Below are positions 26,732 to 35,750 of a stretch of DNA of 64,000 bases, piece by piece. A model generated the notes under the pieces. That model did not search any database and was not told where the DNA came from. It saw only the letters and a list, made by a program, of their open reading frames with translations. This DNA is from Salmonirosea aquatica (GTDB lineage Bacteria > Bacteroidota > Bacteroidia > Cytophagales > Spirosomataceae): NCBI RefSeq assembly GCF_009296315.1, contig NZ_WHLY01000002.1:5430501-5494500 (forward strand), in the 5' to 3' direction. Position numbers and translations under genes: made by a program. The first letter of the stretch is position 1. Each line of letters opens with the position of its first letter.

Positions 26732-28212
26732 CTATTTTTTCTTCTGAGCGAAAAGCCAGTCCAGCAGGCCCGGCGTATTCTGAACCTGCCCGCCAATGTC
26801 ATGCCCCGCCCCTGGGAACTCGGTGTAGCGGGGGTACCTCCGGCGGCCCTGATCGCCCCGATCATATCCCGGGAGCCGCGTACCGGCGCGAGTTCATCGA
26901 TTTCACCGTGAAAAGCCCACACAGGTACGTCGACGATGGCTGGGGCCAGCCTGGAATCACCACCGCCACAGATCGGCACCGCCGCCGCGAACATTTTCGG
27001 ATGCGCCGTGATGAAGTGCCACGATCCAAAACCGCCGCCGGATAGTCCCATCACGTACCGTCGTTTAGGATCTATAGAAAACTCCTTTTCCAAAACCTGA
27101 ATCGTTTCCAGCACCAGTCTGTCGATGGTAGGGTCAAGGAAACTGGTACCCTGGGGAGATTGGGGTACCAGAAGAAAAGCCGGATAGGCTCTGCGGTTGT
27201 TATAATTTGCCAGAAATGGGGCGAAGGAACCTTCCACCTGGTTGATGTTATCGACGCCGTGGGTACCCCCGTGGTGCAGACATAGCACGAGGGGGTACCT
27301 TTGGGTAGGGTCGTAATCCAACGGCGGCATGAGCCGGTACCGCAGTGTATCGCTCTGACTGTTGGTATACATTCGGGCTTCAAACCGGGCCGCCAGCGCT
27401 CTCGCTTTTTCGCTCACCGCATGGGGCTGCACCGGCATAAGGCTATCCGAAAGCAGTCTTTGGCCCAGGAGAACTGATGATACTAACGCAGTTAGGGTAC
27501 CTAGGGCCATCAGTCCTGTTCGCCATGGGCTCAGCGGACTGTTTTTCCCTTCAACTTTTGCGGTTTTCAGTTCATGCCAAAAATTAACAATGAACAGCAT
27601 CGGAATCACAACGGTTGCCCGGGAAATTCCTTGAAGTACGTTCTCAAGGGTACCTCTGAGCGAAGCGTCCAGCGTATTCAGCTGCCAGGTCCAGATGGCG
27701 GTCAGAATAAAACCTGATGATAGCATGAAAATCCCCACCGCCTTCAACCAAACGCGCTCCTTCGCTTGGGAAAAAGTAAGGCTTATTCCGTACAATACGG
27801 CCGTGCCCAGCACGGCAAAAACTGCCGATTGGTAGTATTCTCCTAATTCTCTCCGGGCGAGTAAGGAATAAATGATAAAATCCTGGCAAAGTAAAGCGAG
27901 TAACGAAAGTATCCCGGCTGAAAGAGCCAGCCCATAGTTCTTGTAGTGAAAATAACTCAACAGGGCGCCCGATGCTATCAAATCCAGAAAAAATGTAAGG
28001 GAGAACCAGGGTAGGTAGGCGGGTACCGTAAAAATGCGGGGACCCAGCTGGATGCGAAGCACCATTTGGAAAAGCGTAGCCACGACGTAGAGGCCGACGA
28101 AAAATATGCCAAAAAAGTAGCTTTCCTTCCTCACGCGGGTACCCTGATTTTTGAACGCCGAAAGGCTAGGCTCTCTGAAATAAGACCAAAAAAAAGCCTT
28201 CCCCGTATTCAA
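26732..28212 (-). pseudogene. membrane-linked esterase/peptidase (PHB-depolymerase-like), frameshifted near its C-terminus
   Basis: About 493 residues when repaired. The N-terminal half has six or seven membrane helices (for example FFGIFFVGLYVVATLFQMVL). The C-terminal half is an alpha/beta hydrolase: LVLCLHHGGTHGVDN (oxyanion region), nucleophile in YVMGLSGGGFGSWHF, VWAFHGEIDELAPV (acid). A run of five G on the + strand (26831-26835) breaks the frame just after RAAGGTP. The other frame gives RYTEFPGAGHDIGG and LLDWLFAQKKK with a stop at 26732, supplying the catalytic His. Without repair the frame fuses to the next gene. The only start in reach is TTG at 28212, which lies inside a TACATTTG promoter-like box, so the true start is uncertain. 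Confidence 0.75.
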
Positions 28213-28309
28213 ATGTAGGGAAATGACTTTGGCCGTTTTAGGTGCGGGAAGAAATTAACGTTCTTTAACGGAAATCAGAAACGAAAGGATAAAGGAAGCA
28301 GCGGGGTAC

Positions 28310-29434
28310 CTACCGGGCAATCACAAATGGAATTTCCATGAATTCATCGGTAGGTACCTTCGGGTTTGGCCGGGTCACATCCCGGTCGAAGGGGCGATTC
28401 AGGTTATTCCCAGCCAAATCTTCCAGAATCGTCCGTACGCTTAGCGTGTAGATTCCAGCTTTCCAGGTCTCGGAAGGTTTGAAATACGCCGTTTTTTCTT
28501 CTTCGCCCACTTGCCAGGTACCCCGGATCATCTGGCCGTTTTCGTCCTGAACACGCAATGACTCGGTAATCAGACTATGATCCAATGACTCTTTAAAATC
28601 GACTTTCAGCGGTTGGGTTGTACTTCCCAGTGGAGGTACCAGTGCCCATTTTGCGGGTACGGGCGACAAGCTGTCCCGCCTACTGGTTACGAATGATTTG
28701 GTGTACAACTGCGGTAGGGGGGTACCTTGCTGATCCTTCCATTGGGATGAAATCTCTATTCGATAGCGCCCGTTTTTCTGCAAAGGCGCTCCCAATAGCG
28801 TATTCGGGTGCAAATCACGTTTGATTCGGCCGGGGTCTAGCCACAGCGTGAGTACGGTACGTTCCGGGTTCCAAAGTTCCGGCTGTAAATTCAGAAAAGC
28901 GCCCTGCACCGTATCGGAGTCATTCTTAATCAAAAACACATATTCATTCGATTTTCCTTCCTGCATGGGTTGGGAAAAATGGAGGTATATCTTTAGCAAA
29001 TTTTCGGGCAAAGTATCCTGTGAAGGAAAAATAGCCAGGAGTCGGGGCGCATCGGCGGCATCGGCCAGGGGAATGGCAAAGGTACCCATGCGGACGTTGC
29101 GCAGCCTGACCTCATAGTGTAAGCCCCGGGTGAAGGGAATGAGAGGAACGAAGGAAATGCTGTCGGAGCCAACGGAATAATTACCCAAAATCGACACCAG
29201 CGAATCGGAACCGATCAGCTTTATTTGGAGCAGATTGGGAATGGAATCGGAAGGTACCCCCTTGGCCAGCGCAATGGGAATAGAAACGCCAACCGCCGTT
29301 TTGCCTTTCCACTGAATACGGATTTCGGCCTTTTGGGAGGAAGAAGAACAGCCCCAGGTACCCAGGAAAACAAAAAAGATCAGACCGTACGCGCAGTACG
29401 GTCTGATCCGATTCCAAAACTTCCTTCCAATCAT
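28310..29434 (-). CDS. lipoprotein with Ig-like (Big_5/SbsA) domains
   Basis: Envelope lipoprotein, 374 residues. The signal is GLIFFVFLGTWGC with acylated Cys at the end. The mature part has Ig-like domains: one around 130-225 (AIFPSQDTLPENLLKIYLHF then SQPM, typical Big_5) and another around 255-345 (WALVPPLGSTTQPLKVDF, then AYFKPSETWKAGIYTLSV, DLAGNNLNRPFDRDV). Its start overlaps the stop of the upstream secreted-protein gene by 4 nt, so both are probably translated in sequence. The region coding for the signal peptide contains a textbook intrinsic terminator (29378-29408 plus T-run), which would limit transcription into this gene. Function otherwise unknown. Confidence 0.8.
   Translation of the reverse strand: MIGRKFWNRIRPYCAYGLIFFVFLGTWGCSSSSQKAEIRIQWKGKTAVGVSIPIALAKGVPSDSIPNLLQIKLIGSDSLVSILGNYSVGSDSISFVPLIPFTRGLHYEVRLRNVRMGTFAIPLADAADAPRLLAIFPSQDTLPENLLKIYLHFSQPMQEGKSNEYVFLIKNDSDTVQGAFLNLQPELWNPERTVLTLWLDPGRIKRDLHPNTLLGAPLQKNGRYRIEISSQWKDQQGTPLPQLYTKSFVTSRRDSLSPVPAKWALVPPLGSTTQPLKVDFKESLDHSLITESLRVQDENGQMIRGTWQVGEEEKTAYFKPSETWKAGIYTLSVRTILEDLAGNNLNRPFDRDVTRPNPKVPTDEFMEIPFVIAR
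29371..29408 (-). terminator. intrinsic terminator inside a signal-peptide coding region
   Basis: Read on the minus strand, GATCAGACCGTAC (29408-29396), loop of 5, GTACGGTCTGATC (29390-29378) forms a perfect 13-bp stem followed at once by TTTTTTGTTTT. It begins 26 nt inside the lipoprotein gene and encodes part of YCAYGLIFFVF. By form it is the best intrinsic terminator in the window, yet it lies within an open frame. Confidence 0.7.
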
Positions 29435-30543
29435 AAATACCGCTCACTCGAAGTCCACAAGTCGAGGTTGCCGTTGGATCGGCGTTGCAGAAGTACCATG
29501 CGGGAATCGTCGAGCTTGGCCAAGTGAAGCACGTTTGTTACGGGTAACGACACAAAGTCTACCCCGGCGGTAGCAAAGCTTTTTTCCACCGGCGTTGTCA
29601 GTGAACCCTGATAGCCTTCAATGCTCTTGTAATTCACTTTGAAAACCGGCCGGTTTGAATTCGCCATCATCAGGTACGACTCGCCGCCTTTGGTCAGCGT
29701 GACCATGTCGATCGGTTGGTTGCCGCTGCCCATTTCGGCTACCGTCCGGCCTTTTACGTGTTGTCCGGCTTTCAGCTCATCCATCGGAAACAGCACCAGC
29801 GGCGTGCAGGTGTAGCTGGCCACCAGGTACTTCTTGCCGCTGATTTCGGCCGTCGTGAAAGTCCGGATGGGCGATAGCGTTTCGTACTTGCCGTGCGCGG
29901 CGTGATATATTTCGAGCGAGGCCTGATCCTGCTTGTTGGTAAAGGGAAAAGGAATCCGCCGGAACGTCGAGTTGAATTCATGGCCCGACAAGCCGCTGAC
30001 CATCACGGTGCCATCGGCGTAGTTCAGATCCGAAATGGCCGCCACGCGCATAGAATTGCCGCGCTGATCTTTGGCGTCTTCGGCGGGCGCATCGTTCAGG
30101 GCGATTTTTGAAAAAGCCACATTTTGGGTACTGACCGGCGTGATTTTGTCGCCGTCTATTTTCAGCAGCACGGGGGTACCATCGCTGTGCTGAACGGCGA
30201 GGTAGACACTTTTAGAAACCGGATTGACGGCGATGTCCTGAATCGTAATATTCTGTACTTCGGTACCCAGCAGGGCCGCAAGTTTCTGATCGATGTTCTT
30301 GATGTCCACGTTAGCCGCCTTCTCGTTCATGGCGGCGTCTTTGGTGTCCACCGCAAAAATCATCGCACTCTTGGAATCCCCGATGAACAATACGCCTTCC
30401 GGCCCGAATGACAACGAATTGATCGATTTTATTTCGGGCGACCCGACGCCCATCCCGTACTTTCCTTCCACCGAACGATGGGTCGTGGCCAGCAGTACGA
30501 ACCCCGCACAGGCAACAGCTAGTAGATAATACATTTTTTTCAT
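29431..30543 (-). CDS. secreted propeller-like protein of unknown function
   Basis: 370 residues with a signal peptide (MYYLLAVACAGFVLLATTH). The remainder shows repeated beta-strand units such as INSLSFGPEGVLFIGDSKSA, IAVNPVSKSVYLAVQH, ISDLNYADGTVMVSGL and LAKLDDSRMVLLQRRSNG. This spacing suggests a six- or seven-bladed propeller like SMP-30 or NHL-type proteins, but no specific family is recognised. Overlaps the downstream Ig-like lipoprotein gene by 4 nt and appears to be the first gene of a two-gene operon; the intrinsic terminator just inside the second gene would make this the more strongly expressed member. Confidence 0.72.
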   Translation of the reverse strand: MKKMYYLLAVACAGFVLLATTHRSVEGKYGMGVGSPEIKSINSLSFGPEGVLFIGDSKSAMIFAVDTKDAAMNEKAANVDIKNIDQKLAALLGTEVQNITIQDIAVNPVSKSVYLAVQHSDGTPVLLKIDGDKITPVSTQNVAFSKIALNDAPAEDAKDQRGNSMRVAAISDLNYADGTVMVSGLSGHEFNSTFRRIPFPFTNKQDQASLEIYHAAHGKYETLSPIRTFTTAEISGKKYLVASYTCTPLVLFPMDELKAGQHVKGRTVAEMGSGNQPIDMVTLTKGGESYLMMANSNRPVFKVNYKSIEGYQGSLTTPVEKSFATAGVDFVSLPVTNVLHLAKLDDSRMVLLQRRSNGNLDLWTSSERYL

Positions 30544-30771
30544 GTTCCTATGTAGTTTAAGAGTTTAAAGAGCTAATTTAATGATATTCAGAATGCTAGG
30601 CAACTTCGTGTAGAAGTGTCTATCTTGCAAAACCTACTATTCGGGAAATTGTTTTGGCGTAAAAATCCTGGGGTGTCCTACTCGGCAGCCGACGCCTTCC
30701 TACCACTCATCATTCAGTTTTCTGAATGAATGCCAAATTTCTTACTTTTCCTTGTAAAAAAATACGAGGCT

Positions 30772-31944
30772 ATGAACCAGGAACCGAACCGGCGAAAATT
30801 TCTACAAACCGGCATTACGCTGGGTACCCTGCTGCCACTGCTGGGTAGATCCCTGAGCAGCTTGGCCCAGAAACCGCAGCCTGCGGCCGCCGAAAGCGCA
30901 AAAGCGTTGCAACCACTCTCGATACTGGTATTGGGCGGCACCAGTTTTCTCGGTCCGCAGCAGATCGCCTACGCCCTACAGCGCGGCCACCGCATCAGCA
31001 CTTTTACGCGGGGACGTACCCAGCCGAAGGTACAAAAAGACATCTTTGATGAGGTGGAACAGCTCATCGGCGACCGGGAGAACGACCTGGAGGCGTTGAA
31101 AAACCGTAGGTGGGATGTGGTCATCGACAATTCGGGTAACCGGATCAAATGGGTAAAGGATGCCGTGGCGCTCCTGAAAAATAGTTGTGGCTTGTACCTG
31201 TATACCTCCTCCACCGGTGTGTATTATCCTTATCTCGGTCAGAATATTCGCGAAAATACCAAATTGGTGCTAAAGGTACCCGAAGGCATCACGTCAGTAC
31301 AAAAACTGGAATATGATTACGGGGTGATGAAGTCCTTGAATGAAATCGAGGTGATGAATGGTTTCGGGAAGGAGCGCGCCATCATCGTCCGGCCCACCTA
31401 CATGATCGGCCCCGGTGACCAGACCGACCGGTTTACTTACTGGCCGGAGCGCATCGCCCTGGGTGGGGAAATCCTGGTACCCGGCAAGGCCGACGATCCT
31501 GTCCAGTACATCGACGTGCGTGATGTGGCGGGCTTTATGATTCGCCTGGCCGAAAACCACAAAGCGGGTATTTACAATGCCGTCGGGCCGCCGTCAGCCA
31601 CGGGGATGCAGGCCTTCGTGTACGGGGTGCATGCGGCGTTCAATTCCCGGGCCTCCTTTGTCATGATTCCGGATTACGATTTTCTGACGAAACACAAGGT
31701 GCTGGATGCTATTCCCTGGATCATGCCGATTGGCGACAACCTGGGTTCGGCTCGGCTCGATCTTTCATTCAGCGTGGCCAACGGACTGACCTTTACCCCG
31801 CTGGCCGAAACCGTTCGGGATATTCACGAATGGTGGAATTCGGAGGCGGTACCGGAAGAAAAGCGCCGCAAGCTACTGGCAGGCCCCGCTTCGCTGGCTA
31901 CCAGGGAGCCGGAGATTCTAGCTGCCTGGAAAGCAAGGCGCTGA
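30772..31944 (+). CDS. Tat-exported NAD-dependent epimerase/dehydratase-like protein
   Basis: 390 residues from the ATG at 30772. This start gives MNQEPNRRKFLQTG, a twin-arginine signal; the earlier frame start at 30730 is rejected because it places the signal internally. The mature part has a Rossmann fold: the nucleotide loop ILVLGGTSFLGPQQI (a GGTxFxG variant), TFTRGRTQPK for NADP-type binding, DVVIDNSGNRIKW, and the YTSSTGVYYPY/YDYGVMKSL region where the extended-SDR YxxxK motif is altered to YGVMK. RPTYMIGPGDQTDRF is the expected substrate loop. A Tat-exported cofactor-bound extended SDR is typical of Bacteroidetes. Substrate unknown. Confidence 0.85.
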   Translation: MNQEPNRRKFLQTGITLGTLLPLLGRSLSSLAQKPQPAAAESAKALQPLSILVLGGTSFLGPQQIAYALQRGHRISTFTRGRTQPKVQKDIFDEVEQLIGDRENDLEALKNRRWDVVIDNSGNRIKWVKDAVALLKNSCGLYLYTSSTGVYYPYLGQNIRENTKLVLKVPEGITSVQKLEYDYGVMKSLNEIEVMNGFGKERAIIVRPTYMIGPGDQTDRFTYWPERIALGGEILVPGKADDPVQYIDVRDVAGFMIRLAENHKAGIYNAVGPPSATGMQAFVYGVHAAFNSRASFVMIPDYDFLTKHKVLDAIPWIMPIGDNLGSARLDLSFSVANGLTFTPLAETVRDIHEWWNSEAVPEEKRRKLLAGPASLATREPEILAAWKARR

Positions 31945-31993
31945 TTCTTTTGCGCATCTATTTATAAATATGAATGATGATTTCTGATTGGCA

Positions 31994-33370
31994 ATGAAAA
32001 AAACAGCAGGGTACCTGCTTCTGTCCCTCACCCTGCTGGCAGGTACCTTCCTGCTGGTGAGGCCACGCTCCAAGGCCCTACCGCCGACTTACCTCAAATC
32101 CAAACTTCCCTACGCGTACGGACAAATGGCCCGGAAAAAAGCCGACACCTACCTCATGCGGGACGTTGCGGTCATACCCATGAATCGGGATACCTTGCTG
32201 CTCCATCAGAATGTACTCATCGAAAAGGGGAAGATCAAACAGATAACCCGGGTTTCGGAACCCATCGACACCGCCGGGCACCCAACGTTAATCGATGGTG
32301 CCGGCAGGTACCTTATGCCGGGGCTGAACGACATGCACGTGCATGTGAACGACGAGGACAATCTGCTCCTTTTCATCGCCAACGGCGTAACCACCGTCCG
32401 GAATATGGCGGGCGATTCCCTTCAACTGAGGTTGCGGGAAAAGATCGCCCGGCAAGAAGTCCTTGGCCCCACCTACTACGTCGCCAGTCAGATTCTGGAA
32501 GGCCCCGATCATCTCTGGAAGTTCAGTACCATCCTCAACACGAAAAAGGAAGCGCGCGCTGCTGTGTTGAAGTACCAGAAATCGGGTTACGATTTCATCA
32601 AAGTGTACCATACCCTGCCGAAGGAATTGTATTTGGAAATTCTCCGCGTGGCCGATTCGGTTGGGATTCGGGTCGTAGGGCATATTCCCTTTCAGGTACC
32701 CCTCTACCAAACGCTTGCCCTGAGTCAATACTCGCTGGAACATGTCGACGTGCGGCCGATTTCGGCCGAGGTACCTTTGATCAGGAAATGCGAAATGATT
32801 GGAAAATCCGGGAAGTGGGTATGCCCTACCTTGCTGGTTTATCGGAATATTCAAAAATCGCCCCTTGATCCTTCCATCCCCACCGATTACGAAGCGTATG
32901 TGGACGAGGGTACCCTGAATTTCTGGCGGCAGCGACTCCACTACTTTGGCCCAAACAAGTATGCCTTACAGAAAAACATGGCGAAGATCATGTTCAATAA
33001 CGGGGGTAGGTTCGTGGTGGGAACCGATTGTTTGAATTCGTACGTACTGGCCGGATTCAGCATGCACGACGAAATGGAAGAATTGGTCAGCGCCGGACTA
33101 CCCGCTTATGAAGTACTAAAAGCCAGCACGGTCAACGCGGCAGGATTATTACACCGAGCCGATGATATAGGTACCATAGAACCCGGTAAAACAGCGGACT
33201 TGGTATTACTCAATGCCAATCCGCTGGAAGCAATAGCCAATACTCGAAAAATCAGGGGAGTAATGGTAAAAGGAAAATGGTTCAGCGCTGAAGAATTAAA
33301 TAAGATGCTGGCGGCGGTGAGGAAAAATCATGCTTCAAGTCCCGCGGCAAGTCCACGATCACGCCGCTGA
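31994..33370 (+). CDS. amidohydrolase family protein, secreted
   Basis: Metal-dependent hydrolase of 458 residues, N-terminal signal (KKTAGYLLLSLTLLAGTFLL). TIM-barrel metal motifs: HVHV in LMPGLNDMHVHVNDED, the Lys in DFIKVYHTLPKE, His in RVVGHIPFQV, His in YSLEHVDVRP, and the catalytic Asp in FVVGTDCLNSYV. The C-terminus has AGLLHRADDIGTIEPGKTAD and then LVLLNANPLE, as in imidazolonepropionase/prolidase-like members that cut amides or dipeptides. TTG at 31988 is possible but ATG at 31994 gives the standard signal. It lies 49 nt after the epimerase-like gene on the same strand and may be co-transcribed. Confidence 0.88.
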   Translation: MKKTAGYLLLSLTLLAGTFLLVRPRSKALPPTYLKSKLPYAYGQMARKKADTYLMRDVAVIPMNRDTLLLHQNVLIEKGKIKQITRVSEPIDTAGHPTLIDGAGRYLMPGLNDMHVHVNDEDNLLLFIANGVTTVRNMAGDSLQLRLREKIARQEVLGPTYYVASQILEGPDHLWKFSTILNTKKEARAAVLKYQKSGYDFIKVYHTLPKELYLEILRVADSVGIRVVGHIPFQVPLYQTLALSQYSLEHVDVRPISAEVPLIRKCEMIGKSGKWVCPTLLVYRNIQKSPLDPSIPTDYEAYVDEGTLNFWRQRLHYFGPNKYALQKNMAKIMFNNGGRFVVGTDCLNSYVLAGFSMHDEMEELVSAGLPAYEVLKASTVNAAGLLHRADDIGTIEPGKTADLVLLNANPLEAIANTRKIRGVMVKGKWFSAEELNKMLAAVRKNHASSPAASPRSRR

Positions 33371-33393
33371 GTACCTTCGGAGGCTGACTACGA

Positions 33394-34587
33394 TCACCAG
33401 CTACCTTTCAGGTTTTCCAGATACTTCTGGCTGGACCCCGTATTCAAGAGCAGCACCTGCTCGTCGGGTCTGATCCAGCCCAGTTGCCGTAATGTTTTAG
33501 CAGCCGCCCAAATCGCCCCACCTTCCGGCGCGACGAATATACCCTCCTGCCGGGCGATTTCCTGCACCCCCCGTACCATCTCATGGTCTGATATGGCTAG
33601 GGCGGTTCCTTCGGATTCGCGCAGAATGTCGAGCATCAGCGGCTCTCCGATGGGGCGGGGCACGGCGAGCCCATTGGCCAGCGTGGGTTTGCCCACATAC
33701 TGCTTGCTGTTGGACTGCTTTCCCAAAAAAGTCTCCACTATTGGACAGCATTGCTCAGCCTGCACGGCCACCATTCGGGGAAGAGGCAGGTCGGGGGCCA
33801 GCCAACCCAGTTTTTTCATTTCGTGAAATGCCTTCCAGATTCCAATCAGACCGGTACCACCGCCCGTTGGATATAGGATCACGTCCGGCACCTGCCAGTT
33901 CATCTGCTCCGCAATTTCGTAGCCCATCGTCTTTTTTCCCTCCACCCGGTAGGGCTCCTTGAGCGTCGAAACATCGAAGTAGTCAGCCTGCCGATTCATT
34001 TCCCGTACCTTGGCCGCGCAATCGTTAATCAGGCCGTCGATCAAGATTAGGCGAGCTCCGTAGGCCTTGCATTCCTCTTGGAAGGCCTCGGGGGTATGCC
34101 GGGGCATAACCACTACGGCTTCCATACCGGCGCGGGCGCAGTATGCCGCCAATGCTACACCCGCGTTGCCCGCCGTGGGGATAATACAGGCCTTCTCACC
34201 GTTTTCTTTGGCTTTGGAGACCGCCAGACTCAACCCGCGTGCTTTGAAAGAGCCGGTGGGATTCAAACCCTCGTCTTTCAGAACCAGTCGAGGGATGCCG
34301 TAGGAATTGCCAAGCCTGTGAACCGGTAATAAGGGCGTCCAACCTTCACCCAGACTGATCCGGTTTTCGGGCCTGAACACGGGGAGCACCTCCTCGTACC
34401 GCCAGAGGGAGTAGGGGCGTGACCGTAAATCGGCTTTCGCTATGCGGTCTGGATACAGACCGTAGTCGCAAAGGAGCGGAGCCTGGCAACAGTCGGAAAG
34501 CGTATGCCGGCCTAGCGGCGAATAGGTTTTTCCGCAATTAGCACAGCGCAAGTCGCGCAGCAGCGACGGGGTAGAGTGTGTAGACAT
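33394..34587 (-). CDS. threonine-synthase-like PLP enzyme
   Basis: Fold-type II PLP enzyme of 397 residues from the ATG at 34587 (MSTHSTPSLLRDL); an upstream start at 34707 would add 40 residues without homologous character. An N-terminal zinc-ribbon-like stretch (CANCGKTY, CC) is common in archaeal-type threonine synthases. The PLP lysine is Lys115 in NPTGSFKARG, followed by IIPTAGNAGVALAAYCARAG (the substrate loop with SGN changed to AGN). LYPTGGGTGLIGIWKAF binds the phosphate. EGGAIWAA ends the active site. It could be threonine synthase proper or a related lyase/deaminase; there are no thrA/thrB neighbours here, so the pathway role is open. Upstream lies a LysR gene on the same strand. 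Confidence 0.82.
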   Translation of the reverse strand: MSTHSTPSLLRDLRCANCGKTYSPLGRHTLSDCCQAPLLCDYGLYPDRIAKADLRSRPYSLWRYEEVLPVFRPENRISLGEGWTPLLPVHRLGNSYGIPRLVLKDEGLNPTGSFKARGLSLAVSKAKENGEKACIIPTAGNAGVALAAYCARAGMEAVVVMPRHTPEAFQEECKAYGARLILIDGLINDCAAKVREMNRQADYFDVSTLKEPYRVEGKKTMGYEIAEQMNWQVPDVILYPTGGGTGLIGIWKAFHEMKKLGWLAPDLPLPRMVAVQAEQCCPIVETFLGKQSNSKQYVGKPTLANGLAVPRPIGEPLMLDILRESEGTALAISDHEMVRGVQEIARQEGIFVAPEGGAIWAAAKTLRQLGWIRPDEQVLLLNTGSSQKYLENLKGSW

Positions 34588-34652
34588 GGTGGCTATTTTG
34601 TCCGAAAGGTGGCATTTGTGCCCGCCCCATGCAAATCGTATTTTGGCATAAA

Positions 34653-35558
34653 CTATTCTATGGAGGAATAGAAACGCTGGGTGGCGCGAATAAAAGTCTG
34701 CGACCACTGGTTGTTTTCGGTACCTTTCCGTTGGATGAAATGAAAATTTCGCTCGATCTTCAATCCTTCGATGTGTACCTCAAGCAGGGTACCGGCGGCC
34801 AGCTCCTGCTGGATCGCCAGCCGGGGCAGGAACGACAGGCAGGTATCGGCCAGAACGAAATTTTTCAGAGCCTCTGTTCCTCCCAACCGGATTCGGATCT
34901 GTAATCTGCCCAACTGAATTCCGTGCATGTTGAGGGCGCCTTCCACCGCTGCCAGGGTACCTGATCCCGCTTCTCGTAAAGCCAGTGGGATGGCAGGCAG
35001 ATCATTGATGGTTAGCGTCTGGGTGCGGAGCGAACTGTTGGCCGAGCAGACGGCCACTACCTCGTCGGTCATGAAGGGCGTATAGGTCAGGGTGGTAATG
35101 CGGGTCATGCTTTCCACGATTCCCACGTCGATGTCATGGTCGAGCAGGGCTTTCTGGATATTGGTCGAATTGCGGTTCAGGACGCTGATTTGGAGCGTGG
35201 GGTGCTGGCGCAGATAGGCCGATAAAATGGGAGGAAGTACGTACAGGCTAATAGTAGTACTTGCCCCGATGGCCAGTTTGGTAGGCGGCCGAAAGTTTTC
35301 GTTGAGCTGATGCATCGCCTGGTGTAGCTCGTGCTGCAATTGCGTGGCCTCTTGCACTTTTATGTACAGCAATTGCCCGGCCGGCGTTAAACTGACGGTG
35401 GTGCCATGCCGTTCGAAAAGCCCGGTTTTGTAGTACTCTTCCAACGACTTAATCTGCTTGCTGATAGCCGACTGGCTGAGAAAAAAGGTTTGACTGGCCT
35501 TCGTAAAACTCAGCAGGCGGGCTACTTCCATAAATACCTGATGCTGTAGGGAAAGCAT
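34653..35558 (-). CDS. LysR-family transcriptional regulator
   Basis: 301 residues from MLSLQHQVFMEVARLLSF; a start 16 codons upstream is possible. The N-terminal winged helix is typical (FTKASQTFFLSQSAISKQIK, LFERHGTTVSLTPAG). A linker helix and a periplasmic-binding-like effector domain follow (~90-300, with LAIGASTTISLYVLP, TNIQKALLDHDIDVGIVES and DTCLSFLPRLAIQQEL). LysR regulators of this type (CysB/CbbR-like) respond to small metabolites. It is 65 nt upstream of the threonine-synthase-like gene on the same strand, so it may control that gene or itself. Effector unknown. Confidence 0.92.
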   Translation of the reverse strand: MLSLQHQVFMEVARLLSFTKASQTFFLSQSAISKQIKSLEEYYKTGLFERHGTTVSLTPAGQLLYIKVQEATQLQHELHQAMHQLNENFRPPTKLAIGASTTISLYVLPPILSAYLRQHPTLQISVLNRNSTNIQKALLDHDIDVGIVESMTRITTLTYTPFMTDEVVAVCSANSSLRTQTLTINDLPAIPLALREAGSGTLAAVEGALNMHGIQLGRLQIRIRLGGTEALKNFVLADTCLSFLPRLAIQQELAAGTLLEVHIEGLKIERNFHFIQRKGTENNQWSQTFIRATQRFYSSIE

Positions 35559-35688
35559 GGTGCATTGATTGATTATATTCGCTGAAAAATCGGCCCGTTG
35601 GGCCATGAATGGGTAAAGGTAGCATCAGACTCGAGGATTGGAAAAAATGAATTACTGAAAACGCTTCAATTTGGTGACCCGCTAATCC

Positions 35689-35722
35689 AAAAAGCGGCAG
35701 GAAATTTTTCCTGCCGCTTTTT
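35689..35722 (-). terminator. bidirectional intrinsic terminator
   Basis: AAAAAGCGGCAGGAAA (35689-35704) and TTTCCTGCCGCTTTTT (35707-35722) pair perfectly, giving a GC stem with A-tract before and T-tract after on both strands. It sits 28 nt after the end of the minus-strand DUF4394 gene and before the LysR start, so its main job is to end the DUF4394 transcript. Confidence 0.9.
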
Positions 35723-35750
35723 GAAGTTAATGCCATGAAAAGCCCAAGTC

